A DNA stretch of 64,000 nt from JAVJSF01 sp040219555 (GCA_040219555.1 JAVJSF010000017.1:53523-117522); one strand, 5' to 3'; numbered from the stretch's first letter, positions 49,373-57,952 are shown. Notes: generated from the sequence alone by a model not told the origin. Numbers and translations are program-made.

Positions 49373-52084
49373 ATGCACAGTGCCCCGAGGGGCCGCGTGG
49401 CGCTCGGACGCGCCACCGCGACCTCACTGACAGCGGCCGCGCTTCTGTGCGCCGGTGGGGCATTCGCCGCCAATGGCGCCGTTTCCGCCCCGTCCTCGCC
49501 GACCCCCGGCATCGCCGCCCAGTTCGCGAACGCGACGCCGAGCACCAGTCTCGCGGTGACCTCCACGACCCGTGGCCGGGTCCACCGCTCGTTCGCCCGC
49601 GTCCGTGCCACATCGAGCGACGCCCTCGGGGCGCGGGTGGTGCTCGTTCTCACTGAGCGCAACCGCGCCGGCCGGATCGTGCAGCGTCGTGTCTCGCGTC
49701 CCGGAGCGCTCACACGGGGTGCGCGCCGCCTGGGGGTCGCGCTCCGCGCGCGGGGCACGAGGAACCGGGTGGAGGTCGAGGTCCTCCGCGTGCGGGGCCG
49801 CGGCACCTTCGCCGTGACGGGTCTGCGCCTCAGCGGGGCCACCACCCTCTCCGCATCGGCGGAGTCCTTCGACGCGGCGATCCCCGCCACCAACCTCACC
49901 GGCAACCCATCGGCCGAGTCCGGCCTCGACGGCTGGGAGGGACTGCGGGGATCCTCGCTGAGCCGGGTCCCCTCGGCGTTCGCCGCCGACGGCCGCTACG
50001 TATTCCTGGCGGAGCGCAGGGGCGGGCGCATCTACGGGATCGACGACTCCCCGGAGTCCGTGGCCTCGACCCGCGACGGCGGCACGTACCGGGCCAGCGC
50101 GGTGGTGCGCGCCGGCAGTTCGTCGACGGTCGGGCGCCGCCTGAAGATCAGCATCGTCGAGACGACCAGCGGCGGGAGCGTCGTGCGGCGCACCAACTCG
50201 GATGACGTCGCCCTCAGCGGGACGCCGCGCCGGGTGGAGGTCTCGACCACCGCACGCGGCGCCGGCAACCGCCTGGGCGTCGAGATCTACCAGACCGGCG
50301 CTCGCAACGGGCACGCGTTCGAGGCCGACGCCCTCGCGCTGGTGGACACGACACCTGCGCCGGAGCCCGCGCCGGCTCCCCCACCCGCTCCTGAGCCCGA
50401 GCCGGCTCCGGTGCCCGAGCCCGAGCCCGCGCCCGCGCCCGCTCCGGTGCCCGCGCCTGAGCCCGCTCCCGCGCCCGCGCCCGCTCCGGTGCCCGAGCCT
50501 GAGCCCACTCCCGAGCCCGTTCCGGCCCCCTCGCCCATCCCGGCCGGAAACGTGACGGCGAACGCCTCGTTCGAGGCGGGGACCCAGAACTGGTCGAGCT
50601 GGCAGGGGGCGCCGACCCGGATCGGGCCGGCCCAGATGCCGCACGGTCAGTACGCCGTGCGTGTGAGCCACCTGACCGGAACGTCCTTCAGCCTCCACGA
50701 CGTGCCGGCCACCGTGCCCTCGACCGTCGGAGGGCGCACCTACCGCGCCTCCGCCCGTGTCCGGGCCGCCGGCGCCTCGTCGATGGGCAAGCCCGCGACG
50801 ATCATCCTGCGCGAGCGCGACTCCGCCGGATCGGTCGTGCGCCAGACCAGCTCCCCGGCGGTCGCCCTCGGCGGTGAGTTCAGCGCGATCGAGGTCACCG
50901 CCGTCGCCGCCGGCTCCGGGAACGCCCTGGACCTGCGCATCTCGCACGGCTCCGCCACCGCCGGCAACGCCTTCGACGCCGACGCCATCACGCTGACGCA
51001 CGACGGCGCCGGCGCTCCGGGCCCCGCGCCCGCCCCCGCCCCCGAGCCCGAGCCTGAGCCCGACCCCGAGCCCGGTCCCGCGCCCCTGGTGCCCGCGGAG
51101 CTGCTGCCCTACGACCCCGCCGCGCTCTTCAACCAGCCGATCGACCAGCTGCCGCTGCACGCGCGCAGCAGCAGCATCCGCGACAACATGATGCAGAACG
51201 TCAGCACGATGAAGATCAATGCGTCGGTCACCGGCGAGGTGCCGCCGATCTACACGGCATCCCCCACCGACCCGCTGTACTCGATCACCATCGACGGCCG
51301 CACGGAGCGGTTCCGGGTGCCGGCCGGGGCCGTGCCGGGCAGCGGCGCCGACCACCCGCTGGTGATCCTCGATCCGGACCACCCCGACCACGGCCCGAAG
51401 GTGGAGCTGCGCGTCTGGCAGGCCACGATCGACCACGGCGCCCGCCGGATCTACGGCAACGGCGTCGGCCTCTTCCACTACAACAACGATGGGCAGAGGC
51501 TGAACCCGAACGGCACCGCCAGCCTCTCGCTGCCCTTCGCCGGCTGGGGAACGGGGTCCCAGCTCTCGTACACCGCTGGACTGCTGCGCCCGGAGGACAT
51601 CCAGTCGGGCCGCATCCAGCACGCGCTGCGCATCGCCCTGGGCTGCAACGACTTCACCAGCGCGTTCGTGGCCCCGGCGGCCAAGACCGACCAGACGGCC
51701 ACCGGCTGCGGCGGCTCGGCCACCCCGGCGGCGCGCAAGGTGGACATGGGCATGCGGATGCGTCTGTCCGCGAGCGTGAACTGCGACAACCGCGTGGCAC
51801 CCGTGCTGCCCGGCCGCAGCGAGAGCACCCGTGAGACCCACTTCCTGCGCATCGTCTGCAAGGGGCTGCAGGAGTACGGCCTGGTCGTCCTCGACGGCAC
51901 CGTCAGCGACGGGGTCATCTTCTACATGGAGAACGAGGAGACGGGCGACTGGGGGAACGTGGCCGGAGAGACGTTCTACGGCAGCTACGGCTACCTGCTC
52001 CGCGACACGACCACCCCGAACGACGGTCTGTCGCGCGGCTCGAACCACGGCATCCCGTGGTCGCAGCTGGAGGTCGTCGCCTAA
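49373..52084 (+). CDS. Secreted paralogue C: three carbohydrate-binding-like modules plus C-terminal unknown domain
   Basis: A 903-residue exported protein from ATG 49373 with AAGGAG upstream. The signal peptide ends near AAALLCAGGAFAANG. Module 1 (about 50-170) lacks the usual NPSFE start. Module 2 begins near 174 (NLTGNPSAESGLDGWEG) and module 3 near 392 (NVTANASFEAGTQNWSSWQ), separated by a Pro/Ala/Glu repeat linker (326-391). After a second linker the shared domain runs from about 577 to 903 with FHYNNDGQRLNPNG, HALRIALGCNDF, VNCDNRVAPV and IVCKGLQEYGLVVLDG. It is the largest of the three and adjacent to B, consistent with tandem duplication. Confidence 0.82.
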   Translation: MHSAPRGRVALGRATATSLTAAALLCAGGAFAANGAVSAPSSPTPGIAAQFANATPSTSLAVTSTTRGRVHRSFARVRATSSDALGARVVLVLTERNRAGRIVQRRVSRPGALTRGARRLGVALRARGTRNRVEVEVLRVRGRGTFAVTGLRLSGATTLSASAESFDAAIPATNLTGNPSAESGLDGWEGLRGSSLSRVPSAFAADGRYVFLAERRGGRIYGIDDSPESVASTRDGGTYRASAVVRAGSSSTVGRRLKISIVETTSGGSVVRRTNSDDVALSGTPRRVEVSTTARGAGNRLGVEIYQTGARNGHAFEADALALVDTTPAPEPAPAPPPAPEPEPAPVPEPEPAPAPAPVPAPEPAPAPAPAPVPEPEPTPEPVPAPSPIPAGNVTANASFEAGTQNWSSWQGAPTRIGPAQMPHGQYAVRVSHLTGTSFSLHDVPATVPSTVGGRTYRASARVRAAGASSMGKPATIILRERDSAGSVVRQTSSPAVALGGEFSAIEVTAVAAGSGNALDLRISHGSATAGNAFDADAITLTHDGAGAPGPAPAPAPEPEPEPDPEPGPAPLVPAELLPYDPAALFNQPIDQLPLHARSSSIRDNMMQNVSTMKINASVTGEVPPIYTASPTDPLYSITIDGRTERFRVPAGAVPGSGADHPLVILDPDHPDHGPKVELRVWQATIDHGARRIYGNGVGLFHYNNDGQRLNPNGTASLSLPFAGWGTGSQLSYTAGLLRPEDIQSGRIQHALRIALGCNDFTSAFVAPAAKTDQTATGCGGSATPAARKVDMGMRMRLSASVNCDNRVAPVLPGRSESTRETHFLRIVCKGLQEYGLVVLDGTVSDGVIFYMENEETGDWGNVAGETFYGSYGYLLRDTTTPNDGLSRGSNHGIPWSQLEVVA
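50350..50545 (+). repeat. Degenerate tandem repeat encoding the PAPEPx linker
   Basis: About 195 bases of repeated CCCGCGCCCGAGCCC-type units encode alternating Pro-Ala/Val-Pro-Glu-Pro, an extended rigid linker between modules 2 and 3 of paralogue C. A second, shorter run lies at about 51015-51090. Such tracts are prone to slippage, so linker length may vary between strains. Confidence 0.8.
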
Positions 52085-52094
52085 GGCGACCCGC

Positions 52095-52130
52095 CTTGAG
52101 CCCGCCGCCCCGCCGGGCGGCGGGCTCAAG
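52095..52130 (+). terminator. Hairpin after paralogue C
   Basis: A perfect 16-bp inverted repeat pairs 52095-52110 with 52115-52130 around a CGCC loop, starting 11 bases after the stop. It is one of the strongest hairpins in the window. Confidence 0.8.
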
Positions 52131-52232
52131 TGCTGCCGCATCGGGACCGAACCTCACCGTGAGGGGCGCCCCACGGGGTATAACGTGCCCAGCCGCGCCC
52201 GTCCCCGATCCGGCACGGAGAGGACTCCGAGC

Positions 52233-53240
52233 ATGAGCCCCGACACGCTCACCGACACGCAGGGCCGCCCGATCCTCCGCGCCCTCGTGACCGGCGCGGC
52301 CGGCTTCATCGGTTCGCACCTCACCGAGGCCCTCCTCGACCTCGGCGTGGAGGTCACCGGCCTCGACTGCTTCACGCGCTACTACGACGAGGAGCGCAAG
52401 CGGGCCAACCTGATGGCCGCCCGCGACCACCGGCGCTTCACCCTCGTGGAGGAGGATCTCGGCCTCACGGACCTGGACGCGTTGCTGGACGGGGCCGACG
52501 CGGTGTTCCACCTGGCGGCCCAACCGGGTGTCCGCGCGAGCTGGGGCGAGGGGTTCCAGGACTACGTCACCAACAACATCGTGGCCACCCAGCGGCTGCT
52601 GGAGGCGATGTCCGGGACCGGAGTCCCCTTGGTGTACTCGTCGTCGTCCTCGGTCTACGGCGACGCGCCGGTCATGCCCACCCCGGAGGGGGCCGCCACC
52701 GGCCCCGTGTCGCCGTACGGCGCCACCAAGCTCACCGGCGAGAACCTCTGTCGCATGTACTCGCGGGACGGGCGCGTACACACGGTCTCCCTGCGCTACT
52801 TCACCGTCTACGGCCCGCGCCAGCGTCCGGACATGGCCTTCACGCGCTTCATCGAGGCGGCCGGCCAGGGGCGCCCGATCACGCTCTACGGCGACGGCGA
52901 GCAGTCGCGCGACTTCACCTTCGTATCCGACGCAGTCGATGCCAATCTCCGCGCCCTGCGCCACGGCGGCTCCGGAGCCGTCTACAACATCGGCGGCGGG
53001 GAGCACGCGTCGGTGAACGGAATCCTGGCGATCCTCGGCGACCTGCTGGGTGGTCACATCGCGGTCGACCGCCACCCGACCGCCGCCGGCGACGCCCGCC
53101 ACACCTCGGCCGACGTGAGCCTGGCGCGCAGGGAGATCGGCTTCGATCCCACGGTGGGGCTGCGCGAAGGCCTTGCACGACAGGTGGCGAGCGCGCTGGG
53201 GCGGGTTCCCGCCGCCAACCCGCAACCCCTGGGCGACTGA
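52233..53240 (+). CDS. NAD-dependent nucleotide-sugar epimerase
   Basis: A 335-residue extended short-chain dehydrogenase from ATG 52233 with a GGAGAGGA site. It shows ALVTGAAGFIGSHLTEALLDLG, VFHLAAQPGVRASWGEGFQDYV, VYSSSSSVYG and SPYGATKLTGENLC with the YxxxK pair. GVRASW and RYFTVYGPRQRPDMAF are typical of UDP-glucuronate 4-epimerases and related enzymes. It closes the polysaccharide region and probably provides a precursor sugar. Confidence 0.88.
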   Translation: MSPDTLTDTQGRPILRALVTGAAGFIGSHLTEALLDLGVEVTGLDCFTRYYDEERKRANLMAARDHRRFTLVEEDLGLTDLDALLDGADAVFHLAAQPGVRASWGEGFQDYVTNNIVATQRLLEAMSGTGVPLVYSSSSSVYGDAPVMPTPEGAATGPVSPYGATKLTGENLCRMYSRDGRVHTVSLRYFTVYGPRQRPDMAFTRFIEAAGQGRPITLYGDGEQSRDFTFVSDAVDANLRALRHGGSGAVYNIGGGEHASVNGILAILGDLLGGHIAVDRHPTAAGDARHTSADVSLARREIGFDPTVGLREGLARQVASALGRVPAANPQPLGD

Positions 53241-53278
53241 ACGACCCCCCGGGCCGCGGGGTGGACGGGCGCGGGCGC

Positions 53279-53284
53279 TAGGCT
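53279..53284 (+). promoter_or_regulatory. -10 element of the glutaredoxin-like gene (leaderless)
   Basis: TAGGCT is followed by 6 bases and GTG 53291, the same hexamer and spacing as at 18349. No ribosome site is present. Confidence 0.5.
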
Positions 53285-53290
53285 GGTCGC

Positions 53291-53656
53291 GTGGAGAGTC
53301 CTGCGCCCACCCTCTATCACCGCTGGAAGTGCCCGTGGTGTGCCGCGGTGCGCCAGGCCCTGGAGAACGTCGGGGTGAGCGCCCGGCTGGTCGAGGTGCC
53401 CTACGAGCGCTCCGGGCGCACGGAGGTCGTCGCCATCAGCGGCCAGCCGCGGGTACCGATGCTGGTGGACGGCGACGAGGTGGTCGTGGACTCCCGGCAG
53501 ATCGTCCGCCACCTCTACGCGCGCTACGGCGGGGCCACCGGGCACGACTTCCGGCGCTCGATCGCCGAACTGGATCAGGACATCGCCGCCGAGGAGGCCG
53601 AGCGTGCCGGCCCCGGCGGACACCGCGAGCACCAGGGGGACACCGATGACCGATGA
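53291..53656 (+). CDS. Glutaredoxin-like protein with GST N-terminal fold
   Basis: A 121-residue thioredoxin-fold protein. LYHRWKCPWCAAVRQALENVGV carries the redox CPWC, and QPRVPMLVDGDEVVVDSRQIVRHLYARYG holds the cis-proline and the Asp-Ser glutathione-binding pair, as in glutathione S-transferase N-terminal domains. The last 35 residues are charged. It overlaps the cupin gene by 11 bases. The thiol partner is unknown. Confidence 0.85.
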   Translation: MESPAPTLYHRWKCPWCAAVRQALENVGVSARLVEVPYERSGRTEVVAISGQPRVPMLVDGDEVVVDSRQIVRHLYARYGGATGHDFRRSIAELDQDIAAEEAERAGPGGHREHQGDTDDR

Positions 53657-54059
53657 GGCCCGCTTCACCCACGTCCGCGACGCGGACATCCCGGCCAAGG
53701 AACGCCGCGGCGGCGGGGCCTCCTCCCAGGACGTCTCCGGTGCGCTCGGCAACACCCAGGTGGCCATCCGCGTCTGGACCTACGGCCCGGGGCACGAGAT
53801 GGCCTACCACCGGCACCGCACCCAGGACGAGGTCTACCGGCTGCTGGCCGGCGGCCCGCAGGAGGTGATGATCGACGGCGAGGTGCTGGTGATGGAGGAC
53901 GGCGACTGGGTCCATGTGCCCAGGGACACCCCGCGGCGGATCCAGAACCACACCGACCGGCCGGCCACGTGGATGACGCTCGGCGCCCCCGTGGGCGAGG
54001 GCATCATGGACGGCATCCGGCTGGACCCCGCCACCGGCGAGGAGATCCCGCGCACCTGA
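53646..54059 (+). CDS. Cupin domain protein
   Basis: A 137-residue single-domain cupin from ATG 53646. The metal-binding motif 1 is YGPGHEMAYHRHRTQDEVYRLLAGG (two His and one Glu), and motif 2 is GDWVHVPRDTPRRIQNHTDRPATWM. The ligands are largely conserved, so a metal site is likely. The substrate cannot be told from sequence. Co-transcribed with the preceding glutaredoxin-like gene. Confidence 0.88.
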   Translation: MTDEARFTHVRDADIPAKERRGGGASSQDVSGALGNTQVAIRVWTYGPGHEMAYHRHRTQDEVYRLLAGGPQEVMIDGEVLVMEDGDWVHVPRDTPRRIQNHTDRPATWMTLGAPVGEGIMDGIRLDPATGEEIPRT

Positions 54060-54084
54060 GGGCTTGAGCCCTCGAGGGGTCCGG

Positions 54085-54090
54085 TAACCT
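54085..54090 (+). promoter_or_regulatory. -10 element of the aminotransferase gene (leaderless)
   Basis: TAACCT is followed by 8 bases, all pyrimidines, and GTG 54099. The pyrimidine tract rules out a Shine-Dalgarno site. Confidence 0.45.
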
Positions 54091-54098
54091 CCTCCCCC

Positions 54099-55193
54099 GT
54101 GCCTGACTCAATCTCCTTCGCCCGCGGGGCCCCGTGCCCCGAGGCGCTGTCCGGCGACCTGATCGCCGACTGCGCCCGCGCGGCACTCGATGCCGACGCC
54201 ACCCGCATCCTCTCCTACGGGACCGGCAACGGTTACCCGCCGCTGCGCGAGGTCCTGGCCGCCGAACACGGGGTCACCCCGGACCGCGTGTTCATCACCA
54301 ACGGATCGCTGCAGGGCTTCGTGTTCCTGCTGGAGAGCATCTTCACCCCCGGCGACCTGATCGCGGTCGAGTCGCCCACCTACGATCGCGCCCTGCTGCA
54401 GCTGAGGCTGCACGACATGGAGATCCTGCCGATCCCCGTGGAGGACGACGGCCTGGACGTGGAGGCGCTCGCCGCGGCCGTGGCCGCCGGCCGGGTGCCG
54501 CGCATGATCTACATCATCCCGAACTTCCAGAACCCCTCCGGCGCCACCATCTCCGAGGCCAAGCGCCGGCGGCTGGCCGAGATCTGCGTGGCCAACGACA
54601 TCCTCATCCTCGAGGACGACCCGTACGGCAAGTTGCGCTTCGAGGGCGACCCCATCCCCAGCATCTACGAGATCGCCGGCGACGAGCACGTGATCTTCAC
54701 CTCGTCGTTCTCCAAGACCGTGGCCCCCGGCCTGCGCGTCGGGTACATCGTGGCCCCGGCGCCGATCGCCGCCAAGCTCGCCGCGGCGGCCTCGCGCACC
54801 TACATCTCGCCGGCGCTGCTCAGCGAGGCGGCCATCCACCGCCTGATCGTGGACGGCAAGCTGGAGCCCAACATCGCCCACGTCACCGCGCTGATGCGCG
54901 AGCGACGCGACGCGATGATGGAGGGCATGAGGCACTTCCCCGAGGGCTCGCGCTGCGTTGCGCCGGCCGGCGGCTTCTTCGCCTGGGTCGAGTTGCCCGA
55001 GGGCATGTCGGCCGATGCGCTGTTCCAGCCTGCGGCCGACGCGGGCATCGCCTACGTCAAGGGCTCGGACTGCTTCCTCGAGGGCGGCGAGCGCACGCTG
55101 CGCCTGGCCTACTCGGGCGTGAGCCCCGCCGAGATCGCCGAGGGCATGGAGCGCCTGGGCCACGTGTTCCGCGCGGCGGCCGTGGCGGGGTAG
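54099..55193 (+). CDS. PLP-dependent aminotransferase, class I/II
   Basis: A 364-residue fold-type I aminotransferase. YGTGNGYPPLREVLAAEHGV, ITNGSLQGF, ESPTYDRALL, IPNFQNPSG, LEDDPYGKLRF and FTSSFSKTVAPGLRVGYI (PLP lysine in SFSK) match the LysN/2-aminoadipate and MocR-like aminotransferase group. There is no N-terminal GntR domain. The amino-acid substrate is uncertain. It is followed after 11 bases by a LapA-like gene. Confidence 0.9.
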   Translation: MPDSISFARGAPCPEALSGDLIADCARAALDADATRILSYGTGNGYPPLREVLAAEHGVTPDRVFITNGSLQGFVFLLESIFTPGDLIAVESPTYDRALLQLRLHDMEILPIPVEDDGLDVEALAAAVAAGRVPRMIYIIPNFQNPSGATISEAKRRRLAEICVANDILILEDDPYGKLRFEGDPIPSIYEIAGDEHVIFTSSFSKTVAPGLRVGYIVAPAPIAAKLAAAASRTYISPALLSEAAIHRLIVDGKLEPNIAHVTALMRERRDAMMEGMRHFPEGSRCVAPAGGFFAWVELPEGMSADALFQPAADAGIAYVKGSDCFLEGGERTLRLAYSGVSPAEIAEGMERLGHVFRAAAVAG

Positions 55194-55204
55194 CCGAGCC
55201 GGCG

Positions 55205-55489
55205 ATGGACGACACCCCTCGACGCACCGGGAGCCCGGACAAGCGGGAGGGGCTCGACGAGCAGCAGGTGCGGCGCATCGCCCTGGTGGGCGCCCTGCTG
55301 CTGGTGGTCATCCTGGCGCTGGTCTTCATCGTCGAGAACAGCGACCCCGTGCGGGTGTCGTTCGTGTTCTTCTCGGCCAGCATCTCGCTGATCTGGGTGA
55401 TCCTGCTGTCGATGGCGATGGGCGCCATCGCCGGCGCCGTGCTGATGCGCCTGATCCGCAAGCGCTTCTTCGCCGACCACGAGGAGTAG
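55205..55489 (+). CDS. LapA-like (DUF1049) membrane protein
   Basis: A 94-residue protein with a charged N-terminus and two helices: RRIALVGALLLVVILALVFIVENSDPVRVSFVFF and LIWVILLSMAMGAIAGAVLMRLI. The motif IVENSDPVRVSFVFF between helices is the LapA/DUF1049 signature. In E. coli, LapA/YciS helps control lipopolysaccharide assembly; its role in a Gram-positive-type envelope is unclear. Confidence 0.82.
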   Translation: MDDTPRRTGSPDKREGLDEQQVRRIALVGALLLVVILALVFIVENSDPVRVSFVFFSASISLIWVILLSMAMGAIAGAVLMRLIRKRFFADHEE

Positions 55490-55507
55490 CCGGCCGCACG
55501 AAGAGAA

Positions 55508-55538
55508 GGGCCCCGGGGCGCGCTGCGCCCCGGGGCCC
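55508..55538. terminator. Bidirectional hairpin between the LapA-like gene and mdh
   Basis: A perfect 14-bp G/C-only inverted repeat pairs 55508-55521 with 55525-55538 around a 3-base loop. It separates two converging genes and can serve both. Confidence 0.8.
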
Positions 55539-55586
55539 CGATTCCCGCGGATCAGTGATCCGCGGTCACCTCGTGGAGCGCACGGC

Positions 55587-56582
55587 TCAGCCGAGCATGT
55601 CCTTCACCGTCTCGCGCTCCTCGGCGAGCTCGGCGTTGGTGGCGGCGACCTTGCCCTTGGCGAACTCGTCGTGGTCCCAGCCCGACCGGACCACCTCGTA
55701 CTCGCCCGGGGCGACCGTCTTCACCGGCACCGAGGCCCAGATGCCCTCGTCGAAGCCGTAGGAGCCGTCCGAGCGCACCGCGATCGAGTGCGGCGTGTCC
55801 GAGGGCGTGTGCAGCGAGCGCACATGGTCGATGGCCGCGTTGGCCGCCGAGGCCGCCGACGACAGGCCGCGGGCCTCGATGATGGCCGCGCCGCGCTTGC
55901 CGACGGTGGGCAGGAACTCGTTCTCCAGCCACGCGTCGTCGCCGATGGCCTGGCGCGCCGGCTTGCCGGCGATCGTGGCGTTGGTGAAGTCGGCGAACAT
56001 CGTCGGCGAGTGGTTGCCGAAGATGATGATGTTCTCGACGTCGGTCACGTCCACGCCGGCCTTCTGGGCCAGCTGGGTCTGCGCCCGGTTCTGGTCCAGG
56101 CGGGTCATCGCGGTGAAGCGCTCGGCCGGCAGGCGCTTGGCCTGGGCCGCGGCGATCATGCAGTTGGTGTTGCAGGGGTTGCCCACCACCACCACGCGGC
56201 AGTCGTCGGCGGCGACCTCGTCGATGGCCTTGCCCTGCTCGATGAAGATCTTGCCGTTGTCCTTCAGCAGGTCGGCGCGCTCCATGCCGGGGCCGCGGGG
56301 CTTGGAGCCCACGAGGATGCACCAATTGGCGCCGGCGAACGCCTCGCGCGGGTCGCCCGACAGGACCATCCCCTTCAGGAGCGGGAATGCGCAGTCGTCG
56401 AGCTCCATCGCCACGCCGCGCATGGCCTTCTGCGGGCCCTCGACCGGGATCTCCAGCAGCTGGAGGATGACCGGCTGGTCCTTGCCGAACGCCTCGCCGG
56501 CGGCGATGCGGGGAAGGATGCTGTAGCCGATCTGGCCCGCGGCGCCGGTGACGGCGACGCGGATCGGGGCCTTCTCACTCAT
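55587..56582 (-). CDS. mdh: Malate dehydrogenase
   Basis: Mdh interconverts malate and oxaloacetate with NAD. The 331-residue protein is of the Thermus/cytosolic-like group: VAVTGAAGQIGYSILPRIAAGEAFG, VGSKPRGPGMERADLLKDN with the mobile-loop arginines, VVGNPCNTNC, TRLDQNRA and FGNHSPTMFAD with the catalytic His. The ATG overlaps the icd stop by four bases, so the two TCA-cycle enzymes are co-translated. Confidence 0.96.
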   Translation of the reverse strand: MSEKAPIRVAVTGAAGQIGYSILPRIAAGEAFGKDQPVILQLLEIPVEGPQKAMRGVAMELDDCAFPLLKGMVLSGDPREAFAGANWCILVGSKPRGPGMERADLLKDNGKIFIEQGKAIDEVAADDCRVVVVGNPCNTNCMIAAAQAKRLPAERFTAMTRLDQNRAQTQLAQKAGVDVTDVENIIIFGNHSPTMFADFTNATIAGKPARQAIGDDAWLENEFLPTVGKRGAAIIEARGLSSAASAANAAIDHVRSLHTPSDTPHSIAVRSDGSYGFDEGIWASVPVKTVAPGEYEVVRSGWDHDEFAKGKVAATNAELAEERETVKDMLG

Positions 56583-57676
56583 GCGCTCACCCGCAGCTTC
56601 TCGATCAGGGCGTCGGCGACGCCGGAGGTCCCGACCGCGGTGGGGTCATCGCGGTGCGGCTTCATGTCGTAGGTCACGGACTCGCCCTCGGCGATGAGCT
56701 CGGCGATGGCGTTCTCCATCCGGTCCGCCGCGTCGATCTCCTTGAGGTACCGCAGCATCATCACGCCCGAGAGCATCATGGCCAGCGGGTTCACCTTGTT
56801 CTGCCCCGCGTACTTGGGGGCCGAGCCGTGGGTGGGCTCGAACAGGGCCGCCTCGGTGCCGATGTTGGCGCCCGGGGCCACGCCCAGTCCGCCCACCAGG
56901 CCGGCGCCCAGGTCGCTCAGGATGTCGCCGTAGAGGTTCGGGAGGACGATCACGTCGTACAGCTCGGGCTTCTGCACCAGCTGCATGCACATGTTGTCGA
57001 CGATCCGCTCCTCGAACTCGATGTCCGGGAAGTCCTTGGCCACCTCGGTGGCCACCGCCAGCCAGAGGCCGTCGGTGTACTTCATGATGTTGGCCTTGTG
57101 GACGGCCGTGACCTTCTTGCGACCGTTCTCGCGGGCGTACTCGAAGGCGTAGCGGACCACGCGGTCGGTGCCCTCGACCGAGATCGGCTTCACCGAGATG
57201 CCGGCGTGGGGCTTGATGGTGCCGGCGGCCGACGGGTCGAGCTCGATGATCTTCTCGGTCAGCGCCTGGTTGCCGGGCGTGTCCTTCTCGAACTCGATGC
57301 CGGCGTAGAGGTCCTCGGTGTTCTCGCGCACGATGACGATGTCCACGTCGTCGTACTTGGAGCGGACGCCCGGGTAGCTCTTGCAGGGGCGTACGCAGGC
57401 GAACAGGTCGAGCGCCTTACGAAGAGCGACGTTGACGCTTCGGAAGCCGTGGCCGACGGGGGTCGTGATCGGGCCCTTGATCGCGACCTTGGTGTCGCGG
57501 ATCGAGTCGAGGACCGAGTCCGGCAGCGGGGTGCCGGCGGTCTCCATGATGTCGACCCCGGCCTCTTGGACATCCCACTCGAAGTCCACGCCGGTGGCGT
57601 CCAGGACGCGCTTGGTCGCTTCGGCGATCTCCGGCCCGGTGCCGTCGCCTGGGATGAAGGTGACGCGGTGTGCCAC
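56579..57676 (-). CDS. icd: Isocitrate dehydrogenase (isocitrate/isopropylmalate family)
   Basis: A 365-residue decarboxylating dehydrogenase from GTG 57676. VTFIPGDGTGPEIAEATKRVL, GPITTPVGHGFRSVNVALRKALDLFACVRPCKS, VIVRENTEDLYAGIEF, HKANIMKYTDGLW and NLYGDILSDLGAGLVGGLGVAPGANIG match NAD-type homo-oligomeric isocitrate dehydrogenases. FRSVNVALRK is the phosphate-isocitrate site. It is the first gene of icd-mdh; a hairpin lies in its leader. Confidence 0.94.
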   Translation of the reverse strand: MAHRVTFIPGDGTGPEIAEATKRVLDATGVDFEWDVQEAGVDIMETAGTPLPDSVLDSIRDTKVAIKGPITTPVGHGFRSVNVALRKALDLFACVRPCKSYPGVRSKYDDVDIVIVRENTEDLYAGIEFEKDTPGNQALTEKIIELDPSAAGTIKPHAGISVKPISVEGTDRVVRYAFEYARENGRKKVTAVHKANIMKYTDGLWLAVATEVAKDFPDIEFEERIVDNMCMQLVQKPELYDVIVLPNLYGDILSDLGAGLVGGLGVAPGANIGTEAALFEPTHGSAPKYAGQNKVNPLAMMLSGVMMLRYLKEIDAADRMENAIAELIAEGESVTYDMKPHRDDPTAVGTSGVADALIEKLRVSA

Positions 57677-57707
57677 GGATCCGACTCCTTCACAACGCTG
57701 TACGTGA

Positions 57708-57733
57708 CGACGGCCGCCGGTCGGCGGCCGTCG
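57708..57733 (-). repeat. Hairpin in the icd leader
   Basis: A perfect 11-bp inverted repeat pairs 57708-57718 with 57723-57733 around a GGTC loop. It ends 32 bases before the icd GTG. Since icd and sdhA diverge, it is not a simple terminator and could be an operator or leader structure. Confidence 0.55.
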
Positions 57734-57952
57734 GAGGCCCGTGCGCGTGTGGGGTCCGGCAGGACCGGACGCGGGTGGGCCCACAAAAACCCGCGGCAGC
57801 ATAACGGACGACCGTCAGCGGCGAGCGCGGACCTCCGCTCCGGTCGGCCGCGCCGGCGCCGCGGCGCCGGCCGCTCGGACGCGCGTCCGCGCCGCACCCT
57901 GACGTAAGTACCGAGGCCGGGGCGGCCCGGCGAGCGCCCGGCGGTCGTGGGG

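Noticed and set aside
50350..50545. Short direct repeats that could suggest a CRISPR array or minisatellite
   Set aside because: The units are in frame, contiguous without spacers and encode a Pro/Ala/Glu linker between two domains.
49424..52141. 905-codon open frame antisense to paralogue C
   Set aside because: It arises from the GC-rich codon pattern and the Pro/Glu repeat read backwards as Gly-rich sequence; no start signal or family motif supports it.
57852..57871. 20-base G/C palindrome as a stand-alone operator
   Set aside because: It consists only of GCCGGC-type units frequent in this base composition; without conservation data it is not listed separately.
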